NCBI GenBank assembly: GCA_040216885.1
Contig: JAVJOG010000027.1
Span: 124,001 to 188,000 of the forward strand
DNA length: 64,000 nucleotides
Direction of reading: 5' to 3'
Source: Parvibaculum sp040216885
GTDB lineage: Bacteria > Pseudomonadota > Alphaproteobacteria > Parvibaculales > Parvibaculaceae
In this document: positions 42,108-50,736 of the stretch, one piece after another
How positions within the stretch are numbered: the stretch's first letter is position 1
Layout of the letters: each line of letters opens with the position of its first letter
Position numbers and translations under genes: made by a program
The notes under the pieces: model-generated
What the model saw: the letters and a program-made list of their open reading frames with translations, nothing else
Database searches by the model: none
What the model was told of the DNA's origin: nothing

Positions 42108-43210
42108 GCCGCACCTTCCTTGCGGCGCATGAAATCGGCGAGCGCGGCAACGACAAGCCGGTTCGCCTCTTCGGTGCCGACCGAGAGGCGCAGATGGTTG
42201 GGCAGACCGTAAGCGGTCATCTGGCGCAGAATAAGACCACGCTGCATCAGAAAGGCGTCGGCATCGGGTGCGCGGCGGTTCGCCTCGTCCGGGAAGCCGA
42301 TCAGCAGGAAATTCGCAACGCTCGGTGCAACTTCTAGACCGAGCTTGCCGATCTCGTCCGTCAGCCAGACGATCCAGGTGTCGTTGTGAGTACGCGCGAC
42401 ATCGACATGGCCCGTGTCGCGCATCGCGGCAACGCCGGCTTTGAGGGCCGGGATCGAGACGTTGAACGGTCCGCGGATGCGGTTGATCACATCGGCAACA
42501 TGAGCCGGCGCGTACATCCAGCCGAGCCGGAGCGCGGCGAGCCCATAGATCTTCGAGAAGGTGCGCGTCATCACGACATTTTCCGACGTCGCGACAAGCT
42601 CGATCCCCGCTTCGTAATCGTTGCGGGTCACATATTCGCTATAGGCCGCATCGACCACAAAGAGAATGTCCGGCCGCAATCCGGCATGGAGACGGCGCAT
42701 CTCGTCGGCCGGCAGATAGCTGCCGGTCGGATTGTTGGGGTTGGCGAGAAAGACCACCTTCGTCTTCGGCGTCACAGCGGCAAGGATCGCATCGGCATCG
42801 GTGCAAAGGTTCTCCTCCTTCACCTTGATGCAGGTTGCCCCCGCCGCCTTGGTGATGATCGGATAGACAAGAAATCCGTGCTCGCTCACGATTGCTTCGT
42901 CACCCTCGCCCAGATAGGCCTGTGCCAGAAGATGCAGCAGCTCGTCGGAACCGGCGCCACACACAATCCGCTCCGCGTTGAGCCCGTAACGCGCGGCAAT
43001 CGCGGCGCGCAATTCGTCGGCGCCACCATCGGGATAAAGCGCCATGCTTTCGGCGGCCGACAGAAAAGCCTCGCGCGCGCGCGGACTCGCACCCAGCGGC
43101 GTCTCGTTCGCCGACAGCTTGAAAACCTTCGTCGCGCCAGTCGCGCCGGCACGGCCGCCGACATAAGGCTCGATATCGAGAATGCCCTTCTGGGGCGTCG
43201 GGCGTGTCAT
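42104..43210 (-). CDS. hisC: Histidinol-phosphate/aromatic aminotransferase
   Basis: 368 residues, fold I PLP enzyme. The PLP lysine lies in TRTFSKIYGLAALRLGW, with NPNNPTGSYLP and VDAAYSEYV around the cofactor. HisC aminates imidazole-acetol phosphate; HisC-type enzymes also transaminate prephenate or phenylpyruvate, which fits the position between chorismate mutase and tyrC. ATG 43210 (MTRPTPQKGILDIEPYVGG) was chosen; upstream frame is antisense shadow. Confidence 0.9.
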   Translation of the reverse strand: MTRPTPQKGILDIEPYVGGRAGATGATKVFKLSANETPLGASPRAREAFLSAAESMALYPDGGADELRAAIAARYGLNAERIVCGAGSDELLHLLAQAYLGEGDEAIVSEHGFLVYPIITKAAGATCIKVKEENLCTDADAILAAVTPKTKVVFLANPNNPTGSYLPADEMRRLHAGLRPDILFVVDAAYSEYVTRNDYEAGIELVATSENVVMTRTFSKIYGLAALRLGWMYAPAHVADVINRIRGPFNVSIPALKAGVAAMRDTGHVDVARTHNDTWIVWLTDEIGKLGLEVAPSVANFLLIGFPDEANRRAPDADAFLMQRGLILRQMTAYGLPNHLRLSVGTEEANRLVVAALADFMRRKEGAA

Positions 43211-43217
43211 GATCGCC

Positions 43218-44117
43218 TCACTCGCCATCCGCCGCGCGGCGCAGCGGGTTGGCATAGCCGCCGATGACGCGCGCCTCGGCAACCCCGCCATCGGACAGTG
43301 TGGCAAGCCGCGGATCGTCCCCGCCGACAAATCCGCTGACCGCGAGAAGATTGGCATAGGCCGCCGCGCCGTCGGCGATCCGTGCCTGACCGATGCGCGC
43401 ACCTTCGAGGCCGGCGGCCTTCGCCAGCGCCACGGCACGCGCCTCGCTGACGCTCTCGCTCGTCAACAGTACCAACAAGGAGGTGTCGTCGCCCGTCGCC
43501 TCGAAATCCGCTTGTGCCACCACATAGGCGCGCAATTGATCTTCGTCGCGCACTACCTCGATGAAAGGCAGGCGGGCAACGACGCGCAAACCGAGTTGGC
43601 CATTGGCCGCCAGCGACGTCCACCAGTCGCCGCCCGGATAGCCGCCGGGTTCCGGCAGAATACCGACCGCCGAGCGGTCGTTCCCGAGCCGCCGCAACAT
43701 GTCGCGTGCCGTCTCGTGCAGTTCCATGGGGGTCGACGAGCCGTAATAGCTTCGCGCCAGATCCCAGTTGCCGAGCGCGTTGCCGCCCTCGCCGCCGAAA
43801 ACCTCGACCCGGAACGGACCCTGGATGCGCGTCATGGCGGCTATGATCTCGCGCCAGAGCCGGAAGACGACACGCAGGGGCAAGTCGCCCCGATGCCGCG
43901 CCGCCAGCCGGCGCAGAACCTCCGCCTCGCGGCCGGGCCGGAATGCTATGAAACTGCCCGCGCCGGCTGCGCTGGCCTCGCGCGCCTTGGCCTCCGCAAC
44001 CTCGACGACAAGCTCAGTCCGCTTCATCAGCAGGTCATGAACGGCGTCGTCGATCGCGTCGATCTCCTTGCGGACATCGGCAAGCGCTTTCTCAGGGCTG
44101 GTCGTCTCGGTCGTCAT
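43218..44117 (-). CDS. Chorismate mutase (AroQ) with a C-terminal periplasmic-binding-like domain
   Basis: 299 residues. Residues about 8-90 form the three-helix AroQ fold (ALADVRKEIDAIDDAVHDLL...RLWREIIAAM) that converts chorismate to prephenate. The remaining 200 residues resemble a degenerate prephenate-dehydratase-type domain (AVGILPEPGGYPGGDWW), without a clear TRF catalytic motif, so dehydratase activity is doubtful. It is the first gene of the mutase-hisC-tyrC operon and is divergent from metX. Confidence 0.84.
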   Translation of the reverse strand: MTTETTSPEKALADVRKEIDAIDDAVHDLLMKRTELVVEVAEAKAREASAAGAGSFIAFRPGREAEVLRRLAARHRGDLPLRVVFRLWREIIAAMTRIQGPFRVEVFGGEGGNALGNWDLARSYYGSSTPMELHETARDMLRRLGNDRSAVGILPEPGGYPGGDWWTSLAANGQLGLRVVARLPFIEVVRDEDQLRAYVVAQADFEATGDDTSLLVLLTSESVSEARAVALAKAAGLEGARIGQARIADGAAAYANLLAVSGFVGGDDPRLATLSDGGVAEARVIGGYANPLRRAADGE

Positions 44118-44218
44118 GCGCGTCTCTCGGCGGGGAGGCCCCCTCGCGGCGGGCCCCTCTCCCCGGTCCGCAAGAGCGGTATTCATACGAGCCAAACCCC
44201 CCGAAATCAAAGAAAACA

Positions 44219-44255
44219 TTGACATTTTGGGGGGTGCATCCCTAGCTATGCACCC
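44219..44255 (+). promoter_or_regulatory. metX promoter overlapping a perfect hairpin
   Basis: TTGACA (44219-44224) with TAGCTA 18 bases on forms a candidate sigma-70 promoter. GGGTGCAT (44232-44239) and ATGCACCC (44248-44255) are exact inverse repeats flanking the -10. This is better placed as an operator than as an RNA hairpin. I looked for a SAM-II riboswitch in the 196-base gap and did not find its conserved core. Confidence 0.5.
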
Positions 44256-44313
44256 TCGCCCGAGGGGGTCCAAGGGGGCTTCCAGCGGGCAAAAAGACCG
44301 GCGCAGGGGCGCG

Positions 44314-45498
44314 ATGAACACGATTGACAGGGCTGGGGACGCAACGCGTCCGGACGACGGCGGCAGGGTCGAGGCGCGGAGCGCCACCGCGACCTTCGGC
44401 GCCGACGAGCCGCTCGCGCTCGATTCCGGCGTCAGCCTGAGCCCCTTCACCGTCGCCTACGAGACCTATGGCACGCTCAATGCCGACAAGTCGAACGTGA
44501 TCCTGATTTGCCACGCCCTGACACTCGACCAGTATGCGGCGAGCGCGCATCCGGTCACCGGCAAGGCCGGCTGGTGGCCCTACATGGTCGGTCCGGGACG
44601 CCCTATCGACACCGACCGCTTTTTCGTGATCTGCCCGAACGTCGTCGGCGGCTGCATGGGCACGACCGGCCCGCGCGATCCCGACCCGGCGACGGGCAAG
44701 CCCTACGGCCTCGATTTTCCGGTCATCACCATCGGCGACATGGTGCGCGCCCAGGCGATGTTGCTCGACAAGCTCGGCATCGGGGAGCTCTTTTGTGTCG
44801 TCGGCGGCTCGATGGGTGGAATGCAGGTGCTGCAATGGGCCGCCGCCTACCCCGAGCGCATTTTTTCGGCCATCCCGATCGCGACGGCAGCACGCCACTC
44901 GGCGCAGAACATCGCCTTCCACGAAGTCGGCCGCCAGGCGATCATGGCCGATCCGGAGTGGAAACAGGGCGCCTATCTGATCGAAGGCACGACCCCCGCC
45001 AAGGGGCTCGCGGTCGCGCGCATGGCCGCGCATATCACCTACCTCTCGGAAACAGCGCTGCACCGCAAGTTCGGCCGCAACCTCCAGGACCGCGAAACCG
45101 TGACTTATGGTTTCGACGCGGACTTTCAGATCGAGTCCTACCTGCGCCATCAGGGTTCGACCTTCGTCGATCGCTTCGACGCCAACTCCTATCTCTATCT
45201 GACGCGGGCGATGGACTATTTCGACCTTGCCGACGATTTCGGCGGCGTTCTGGCAAACGCCTTCCGCAACACCAAGGCAAGATTTTGCGTCGTCTCCTTC
45301 ACCAGCGACTGGCTGTTTCCAACGTCGGACAGTCGCCAGATCGTACATGCACTGAACGCGGTTGCGGCCAATGTGAGCTTTGTCGAAATCAGGACCGACA
45401 AGGGCCATGATGCCTTCCTGCTGGATGAGCCGGAAATGTTCGCAACGTTGCGAGGCTTCGTCGACAGCGCCGCGCGGACACGAGGGCTCGGCACATGA
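44314..45498 (+). CDS. metX: Homoserine O-acetyltransferase
   Basis: 394 residues, alpha/beta hydrolase fold. Nucleophile Ser in GGSMGGMQVLQWA, Asp in SDWLFPTSDSR, His in DKGHDAFLLDEP, all standard for MetX. It activates homoserine with acetyl-CoA (or succinyl-CoA in some relatives) for methionine synthesis. ATG 44314 follows GCAGGGGC; the frame is open further upstream without a better start. Coupled to metW by ATGA. Confidence 0.93.
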   Translation: MNTIDRAGDATRPDDGGRVEARSATATFGADEPLALDSGVSLSPFTVAYETYGTLNADKSNVILICHALTLDQYAASAHPVTGKAGWWPYMVGPGRPIDTDRFFVICPNVVGGCMGTTGPRDPDPATGKPYGLDFPVITIGDMVRAQAMLLDKLGIGELFCVVGGSMGGMQVLQWAAAYPERIFSAIPIATAARHSAQNIAFHEVGRQAIMADPEWKQGAYLIEGTTPAKGLAVARMAAHITYLSETALHRKFGRNLQDRETVTYGFDADFQIESYLRHQGSTFVDRFDANSYLYLTRAMDYFDLADDFGGVLANAFRNTKARFCVVSFTSDWLFPTSDSRQIVHALNAVAANVSFVEIRTDKGHDAFLLDEPEMFATLRGFVDSAARTRGLGT

Positions 45499-46133
45499 GC
45501 CCGGGCAACGGCTATTCGACGGGCCGCGTCGACCTCGACCTGATCGCCCAGATGATCGCACCGGGAAGCCGCGTGCTCGATGTCGGCTGCGGCGACGGTG
45601 AATTGCTGGAACTACTGACACGCAAGAAAAACGTCGACGGGCGCGGCGTCGAACTGAGCCAGGAAGGCGTGAACGCCTGCGTGGCGCGCGGGCTGTCGGT
45701 CGTTCAGGGCGATGCCGACACCGACCTCGCGGACTACCCGGACGACGCCTTCGACTATGTGATCCTGAGCCAGACGATCCAGGCCACGCGCAATCCGAAG
45801 GAAGTGCTGCGCGCGATGAAGCGCATCGGCCGCCATGTCATCGTCTCGTTCCCGAACTTCGGGCATTGGCGCGTCAGACTGCAACTTCTTTTCAGCGGCC
45901 GCATGCCCGAAACGCCATCGCTCGGATACTCCTGGTACGACACGCCGAACATTCATCTGTGCACGCTGCTCGATTTCACGAGGCTCTGCGACGATCTGGG
46001 ACTTGGTATCGAGGATGCGGTGATCGTGACCGGCGATACGACGCGCCGATTGTCGCGGCCGGGCGCCATCGCCAATTTCTTTGCCGGCGATGCGGTTTTC
46101 CTGCTCTCGCGCCACGACGCGCGCGCGCTCTAG
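45495..46133 (+). CDS. metW: Methionine biosynthesis protein MetW
   Basis: 212 residues, class I methyltransferase fold: VLDVGCGDGELLELL, VVQGDADTDL and YVILSQTIQATRNP. MetW partners MetX and is needed for full homoserine acyltransferase activity in proteobacteria. The start overlaps the metX stop. The last four bases overlap the convergent methyltransferase gene. Confidence 0.93.
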   Translation: MSPGNGYSTGRVDLDLIAQMIAPGSRVLDVGCGDGELLELLTRKKNVDGRGVELSQEGVNACVARGLSVVQGDADTDLADYPDDAFDYVILSQTIQATRNPKEVLRAMKRIGRHVIVSFPNFGHWRVRLQLLFSGRMPETPSLGYSWYDTPNIHLCTLLDFTRLCDDLGLGIEDAVIVTGDTTRRLSRPGAIANFFAGDAVFLLSRHDARAL

Positions 46134-46885
46134 CTCTCGTCGAATGAACTTGCGGAGCGCGCCGGCACCGGAAGCGGCGCGAGTGCCCGAACGCGCTGCG
46201 CAACCTTTTGCGTGACGGGCGAGGGTGTCGCCGCATAAATCTGCTTGGTCGCCTCGACCAGAATGACGCCCGAAAAACGCGGCCAGAGCATGTGTCCCAC
46301 GCGCTCCCAGGCTCCTGCCGACCGCAGCAGCGGCCGCCAGTCGAAGGGCGGCGCAAACAAGGCAACCTCCCATCCCGATGGCGAAAACATGGATTCGCGC
46401 AGAAGCTGCGTCAGCTGGCCGCGCGAAAAGGGCTGTCCGTGTCCGAAAGGCGTCGCTTCGCGCCGCGCCCACAAGCCGCGCCGGTTCGGCACAACGATGA
46501 TGACCCGCCCGCCAGGCGCCAGCACGCGCCAGATCTGCCGCAACATGACGCGCAGCGCCTCGCTGGCCTCAAGCCCGTGCACGACCAGGACACGGTCCAT
46601 GCTCTCGTCGTCGAGCGGCAACTCGCGTTCGTCGACGAGACCGGTCAGGCATTTTCCTTCCGAGGGCCAATGCAGGACGCCTTGCCGGGCAGGCATCAGA
46701 CCGACGACGCGTTGCGCCCTGGCCTTGAAAGGGCCGAGATAAGGCGTCGCAAAGCCAAGGCCGAGCACGTTGAGCCCGGTCACATCCGGCCAGACCGCAT
46801 GAATGCGGCGGCCGATATGCTGGCGCGCGACGCGACCGAGGCGCCGTCCGTAAAAATCGCGGAGATCGATGACATCCATGGGCAT
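46130..46885 (-). CDS. SAM-dependent methyltransferase-like protein
   Basis: 251 residues. The core is recognisable (LNVLGLGFATPYLGPF as motif I, DRVLVVHGLEASEAL, LRQIWRVLAPGGRVIIVVPNRRG), but motif I has lost acidic residues usual for SAM binding (GLGFATPY), as in a conserved alphaproteobacterial subgroup found divergent from gloB. Substrate unknown. ATG 46885 and ATG 46879 are both possible. Its position between metW and gloB is conserved in this class. Confidence 0.78.
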   Translation of the reverse strand: MPMDVIDLRDFYGRRLGRVARQHIGRRIHAVWPDVTGLNVLGLGFATPYLGPFKARAQRVVGLMPARQGVLHWPSEGKCLTGLVDERELPLDDESMDRVLVVHGLEASEALRVMLRQIWRVLAPGGRVIIVVPNRRGLWARREATPFGHGQPFSRGQLTQLLRESMFSPSGWEVALFAPPFDWRPLLRSAGAWERVGHMLWPRFSGVILVEATKQIYAATPSPVTQKVAQRVRALAPLPVPARSASSFDES

Positions 46886-46925
46886 AGCCCAAGCCTACCA
46901 GATTTCGGGCGGTCCCGGCGACGGG

Positions 46926-46954
46926 TTCACCCCGGCGCCCGATCGCACTAGGTT
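46926..46954 (+). promoter_or_regulatory. Predicted gloB promoter
   Basis: TTCACC (46926-46931), 17-base spacer, TAGGTT (46949-46954). The same TAGGTT -10 occurs at the etfB promoter. ATG lies 77 bases on. Confidence 0.5.
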
Positions 46955-47030
46955 AAGGGCAATGACGGAACCAGACGTCGAGGCCGCACATAAATCGACG
47001 GTCGATGCAGAACCAATGCGAGGAGGCAAC

Positions 47031-47801
47031 ATGACCGGACTCCAGATTCACCAGATCCCCTGTCTGAGCGACAACTACGGATACCTAGTGCATGAGCCGT
47101 CCTCCGGCGCCACCGCAACGATCGACACACCCGAGGTCGAACCGATCTTGAAAGCGCTCGCCGACAGAGGCTGGAAACTGACCCATATTCTGAACACCCA
47201 TCATCATTTCGACCACGCTGGCGGCAACGCCGCGTTGAAGAAGGAAACCGGTTGCACGGTGATCGGACCGAAAGGCGAAAAGGATCTGATCCCCGGCATC
47301 GACCGCGCCGTCGGCGAAGGCGACATCGTCGAGCTCGGGGCGGCGAGGGCCCGCGTCATCGACGTGCCGGGCCACACCCGCGGCCACATCGCCTACAGCT
47401 TTGCCGGCGACAGGGTGGCCTTTGTCGGCGACACGCTGTTTGCGCTTGGCTGCGGGCGTCTGTTCGAGGGAACGCCGCAGCAGATGTGGACGTCGCTCAA
47501 CAAGCTGATGGCGTTGCCCGACGACACGACGGTCTATTGCGCGCATGAATATACGCAAGCGAATGCGCGCTTTGCCCTCAGCGTCGAACCGCAGAACGCA
47601 GCGCTTGTCGCTCGTGCGAAGGAAATCGACGAAAAGCGCGCGCGCGGCGAATGGACCGTGCCGACCACCATCGGCCTCGAAAAGGCGACCAACCCCTTCC
47701 TGCGCGCGGCGAGCCCCGATCTGCGCCTGACCGTCGGCATGCAGGGCGCCTCGGATGTCGATGTCTTTGCCGAGACGCGCAAGCGCAAGGACAATTTCTA
47801 A
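47031..47801 (+). CDS. gloB: Hydroxyacylglutathione hydrolase (glyoxalase II)
   Basis: 256 residues, MBL fold. Zinc motif THHHFDHAGG gives His57, His59, Asp61 and His62, with GHTRGHIAY and CAHEYTQ supplying the rest. The C-terminal domain ends NPFLRA...FAETRKRKDNF, the glutathione-binding end of true glyoxalase II. It hydrolyses S-lactoylglutathione. ATG 47031 has GAGGAGG; the frame stays open upstream to 46869 without such a site. The cupin gene follows after one base. Confidence 0.94.
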   Translation: MTGLQIHQIPCLSDNYGYLVHEPSSGATATIDTPEVEPILKALADRGWKLTHILNTHHHFDHAGGNAALKKETGCTVIGPKGEKDLIPGIDRAVGEGDIVELGAARARVIDVPGHTRGHIAYSFAGDRVAFVGDTLFALGCGRLFEGTPQQMWTSLNKLMALPDDTTVYCAHEYTQANARFALSVEPQNAALVARAKEIDEKRARGEWTVPTTIGLEKATNPFLRAASPDLRLTVGMQGASDVDVFAETRKRKDNF

Positions 47802-47802
47802 A

Positions 47803-48240
47803 ATGAAGTTGCAGACGAATTTGACGGCTGACGAGATCGTCTCGCTGCTCGGCCTCGAACCGCATCCCGAAGGCGGATATTTCGTCGAGACTTTTCGCGA
47901 CGCAGCCGGCGGCGGCCGTGCCCGTTCGACGGCCATCTACTATCTGTTGAAAGCCGGCCAACGCTCGCATTGGCATCGTGTCGACGCCGTCGAAATCTGG
48001 CACTGGCATGCGGGCGGGCCCTTGTCGCTCTCGATCAGCGCCGACGGAAAGGCGCAGGAAATGCGGCTACTCGGCCCCGATCTCGCCGGCGGCCAACGGC
48101 CGCAACTGGTGATCCCGGCAGGTCACTGGCAGGCCGCCGAACCGCAAGGTGATTTCACCCTGGTCGGCTGCACCGTCGCACCCGGTTTCGAGTTTTCGGG
48201 CTTTGAAATGGCGGCGCCGGATTGGGCGCCCGGCCGTTAA
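47803..48240 (+). CDS. DUF985 cupin-domain protein
   Basis: 145 residues, one cupin barrel. Family signatures: HPEGGYFVETFR, IYYLLKAGQRSHWHRVDAVEIWHWHAG and GCTVAPGFEF. Histidines in the SHWHR and WHWH segments could bind metal. Members of this family are of uncertain function; sugar- or nucleotide-related epimerase-like folds have been noted. It is translated one base after gloB stops. Confidence 0.85.
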   Translation: MKLQTNLTADEIVSLLGLEPHPEGGYFVETFRDAAGGGRARSTAIYYLLKAGQRSHWHRVDAVEIWHWHAGGPLSLSISADGKAQEMRLLGPDLAGGQRPQLVIPAGHWQAAEPQGDFTLVGCTVAPGFEFSGFEMAAPDWAPGR

Positions 48241-48321
48241 CGCTGATCGCTTTTGTGCAGCCTGTGGCCCGTTTGCGCTGGCCGCCCGCGCGCCCTGCGA
48301 TAAAATCCGCCGGGGCATGCG

Positions 48322-49254
48322 ATGACGGCAGGCAGGGGCATCGGCGTGGGACGCATTTCGACATTCGCGGGAATTTTGCTTGGGGCATCACTCGCCGCGA
48401 CCGCCGCCTATGCAGGCGAAGATACCTGCCCCGGCGATCCCGGCTACCCGGCAGCGACGCGCGTCGCCACCGTGCCGACGGCCAGCGGGCCGGCCTATGG
48501 CAACATGCAGTACCCGCAAACCGTGCCGCTGGGTCCGAAGGAAGTCGCGCTGACCTTCGATGATGGGCCGGACCCCGAAAGCACGTTGCGCATTCTCGAT
48601 ACGCTGGACCGTCACTGCATCAAGGCGACCTTCTTCATGGTCGGATACTACGCGGCGAAGCATCCCGAAATCGTGCGCGACGTCGCCGCGCGCGGCCATG
48701 TCATCGGCACCCATACCTGGCTTCACCCGAACAGCTTGCGCCGCTACTCTCTCGCTCAGGCGCAGCGCGAAATCCGCCGCGGCTTCGAGGCCGTCGAAGC
48801 AGCGCTCGCCGATTCGCCCGCGGAAGATCGCCAGCGTCTCGCGCCCTTCTTCCGCTTTCCGGGCCTCAACGACAGCGCCACGCTCATTCGCTGGCTCGGC
48901 GAACGGCATATCGCAACGTTTTCCTGCGAATTCGGCGCCGACGACTGGAAGCCGATCGGCTCGGCCGAAGTCCGCCGCCGCGCCATCCGCAACATCGCCT
49001 CGGTCGGACGCGGTATCCTGATCCTGCACGATACCAAGCCGCGCACCGCCGACATGCTGTCATCCTTCATCGTGACGATGCGCGAGCAGGGCTACAGCTT
49101 TGTTCAGCTCGCGCCGGAGCCGGAAAGCCGCGTCAGCGCCGCCGCCGCTTCGGATGCGCTGATTGGCGCCGTGGAGCCGCTGGCGGTCGCCGATATTCGG
49201 CCAACAACCACTGTCGCGGAACCTTCGCTTGAGCCCGATACGGCGCTTCACTAG
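48322..49254 (+). CDS. Secreted polysaccharide deacetylase (NodB domain)
   Basis: 310 residues with an N-terminal signal peptide (cleavage near AAYAGED). NodB motifs: TFDDGPDPEST (catalytic Asp and metal Asp) and HTWLHP (metal His pair). Carbohydrate esterase family 4 enzymes remove N-acetyl groups from chitin oligomers or peptidoglycan. The substrate is not evident. The following gene, 12 bases on, encodes a DUF882 wall-active protein, which favours peptidoglycan. Confidence 0.87.
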   Translation: MTAGRGIGVGRISTFAGILLGASLAATAAYAGEDTCPGDPGYPAATRVATVPTASGPAYGNMQYPQTVPLGPKEVALTFDDGPDPESTLRILDTLDRHCIKATFFMVGYYAAKHPEIVRDVAARGHVIGTHTWLHPNSLRRYSLAQAQREIRRGFEAVEAALADSPAEDRQRLAPFFRFPGLNDSATLIRWLGERHIATFSCEFGADDWKPIGSAEVRRRAIRNIASVGRGILILHDTKPRTADMLSSFIVTMREQGYSFVQLAPEPESRVSAAAASDALIGAVEPLAVADIRPTTTVAEPSLEPDTALH

Positions 49255-49266
49255 GATTTCGAGGTG

Positions 49267-49899
49267 ATGAAAAGAAACACATCGCAATCGATAACGCGCC
49301 GCACGGCGTTGACGCTGACGGCCGGCGCCGGTGCGCTGCTCGCGGCGCCATCGATCCTGCGCGCCGATGCGCCGCACAAGCGGGCGCTCAACCTGCAGAG
49401 TCTCAATTCCGGCGAGAAACTCAACATCGTCTATTGGGCGGATGGCGACTACCTGCCGGACGCAATCAAGCGCGTCGACTGGTTCATGCGCGATCTGCGC
49501 GAGAACAAGGCGGCGCCGACCGATCCGCGCCTGCTCGATCTGCTCCACGACATCGATGCCAACACGCGCTCGAAGAACCCGATCTACACCATGTCGGGCT
49601 ACCGCACCGAACGCACCAACGCCTGGCTCGATGCGCGCGGCAACGGCGTCGACCCCGGCAGCTTCCACATGCGCGGCATGGCGATCGACATCACGCAGGA
49701 TTTTCACGACCCGGAAGAAGTCTACCGCGTGGCGAAAAAACTCGGCCGCGGCGGCGCCGGCTTCTATCCAACGAAAACACCTTACGCGCATGTCGATGTC
49801 GGGCCCGTCGACGCCTGGGTCTATCCGGCGCCGGGCCGCCCGGGCCGCGACGAGGAATACGACCGGTTGCAGGCCGAGGCCGAAACGCAAACCGGCTGA
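49267..49899 (+). CDS. DUF882/YcbK-type murein peptidase homologue
   Basis: 210 residues with a twin-arginine-like signal (SITRRTALTLTAGAGALLAAPS). Zinc-site residues of the M15-type fold are visible in SFHMRGMAIDI (His and Asp) and YAHVDVGP (His), with SGYRTERTNAWL before. The family includes E. coli MepK (YcbK), a meso-DAP crosslink endopeptidase. ATG 49267; GTG one codon upstream is equally possible. Pairs with the deacetylase upstream. Confidence 0.85.
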   Translation: MKRNTSQSITRRTALTLTAGAGALLAAPSILRADAPHKRALNLQSLNSGEKLNIVYWADGDYLPDAIKRVDWFMRDLRENKAAPTDPRLLDLLHDIDANTRSKNPIYTMSGYRTERTNAWLDARGNGVDPGSFHMRGMAIDITQDFHDPEEVYRVAKKLGRGGAGFYPTKTPYAHVDVGPVDAWVYPAPGRPGRDEEYDRLQAEAETQTG

Positions 49900-49904
49900 A
49901 AACG

Positions 49905-49934
49905 AAAATGCCCCGGAATCGTCCGGGGCATTTT
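49905..49934. terminator. Bidirectional terminator between the DUF882 gene and phaB
   Basis: ATGCCCCGGA (49908-49917), loop ATCG, TCCGGGGCAT (49922-49931), perfect ten-pair stem with A/T runs on both sides, serving both convergent transcripts. Confidence 0.92.
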
Positions 49935-49954
49935 CACCATCACGTCAGACCCGT

Positions 49955-50680
49955 CTATCCCGCAATAAATTGCGCGCCATTGGCCGTGATCGTCGCGCCG
50001 GTGACGAAGCTCGCCTTCTCGTCGGCAAGGAACGTCACGCAATGGGCGATCTCTTCCGCCTTGCCGAGACGGCCGACCGGGATCGTGGCGATGATGCCGT
50101 CGAGCACCTTCTGCGGTACGGCGGCCACCATGTCGGTGTCGATATAGCCGGGCGCAATGCAATTGACCGTAATGCCCTTCCGCGCCACTTCCTGCGCCAG
50201 CGCCTTGGTGAAACCGATAACGCCGGCCTTGGCCGCTGAATAGTTCGTCTGGCCCATCTGACCCTTCTGGCCGTTGATCGACGAGATGTTGACGATACGT
50301 CCGAAACCGCGATCCCGCATGCCGGCGATCAGCGGCTGGCACATGTTGAACATCGAATCGAGATCGACGCTGATGACTTCCCGCCATTGTGCCGGCGTCA
50401 TCTTGTGCAGCATGCCGTCGCGCGTGATGCCGGCATTGTTGACCAGCACGTCGACCGGCCCGAGCACCGCCTCGACCTCGGCAATGCCTTTCACGCAAGC
50501 CTCGTAGTTGCCGACATTCCATTTGAACGCCTTGATGCCGGTTTCCTTCGTGAAGGCGGCGGCCGCTTCGTCGTTTCCGGCATAATTGGCCGCGACCTCA
50601 TAGCCGGCCGCCTTCAGCGCCAGCGAAATGGCATGACCGATGCCCCGCGTACCGCCCGTGACCAGCGCAACTTTTGTCAT
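49955..50680 (-). CDS. phaB: Acetoacetyl-CoA reductase
   Basis: 241 residues, short-chain dehydrogenase. Cofactor motif TGGTRGIGHAIS, NNAG in VLVNNAGITRD, catalytic Ser in NISSINGQKGQMGQ and Tyr-x3-Lys in TNYSAAKAG. It reduces acetoacetyl-CoA to (R)-3-hydroxybutyryl-CoA for polyhydroxybutyrate synthesis. It follows phaA on the same strand with 56 bases between, containing an 18-bp palindrome. Confidence 0.95.
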   Translation of the reverse strand: MTKVALVTGGTRGIGHAISLALKAAGYEVAANYAGNDEAAAAFTKETGIKAFKWNVGNYEACVKGIAEVEAVLGPVDVLVNNAGITRDGMLHKMTPAQWREVISVDLDSMFNMCQPLIAGMRDRGFGRIVNISSINGQKGQMGQTNYSAAKAGVIGFTKALAQEVARKGITVNCIAPGYIDTDMVAAVPQKVLDGIIATIPVGRLGKAEEIAHCVTFLADEKASFVTGATITANGAQFIAG

Positions 50681-50717
50681 CGTTTCAGATCCTTGTCGTC
50701 ATAACAGATCGAATTAC

Positions 50718-50735
50718 GGCCCGGGCGCCCGGGCC
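50718..50735. repeat. Perfect 18-bp GC palindrome between phaA and phaB
   Basis: GGCCCGGGCGCCCGGGCC, self-complementary throughout, one base after the phaA stop. It could form a hairpin in the phaA-phaB message and change relative output; no T tract, so not a classic terminator. Confidence 0.55.
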
Positions 50736-50736
50736 C

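Noticed and set aside
44118..44313. SAM-II riboswitch in front of metX
   Set aside because: The conserved pseudoknot core could not be found by eye; only an inverted repeat over the promoter is visible.
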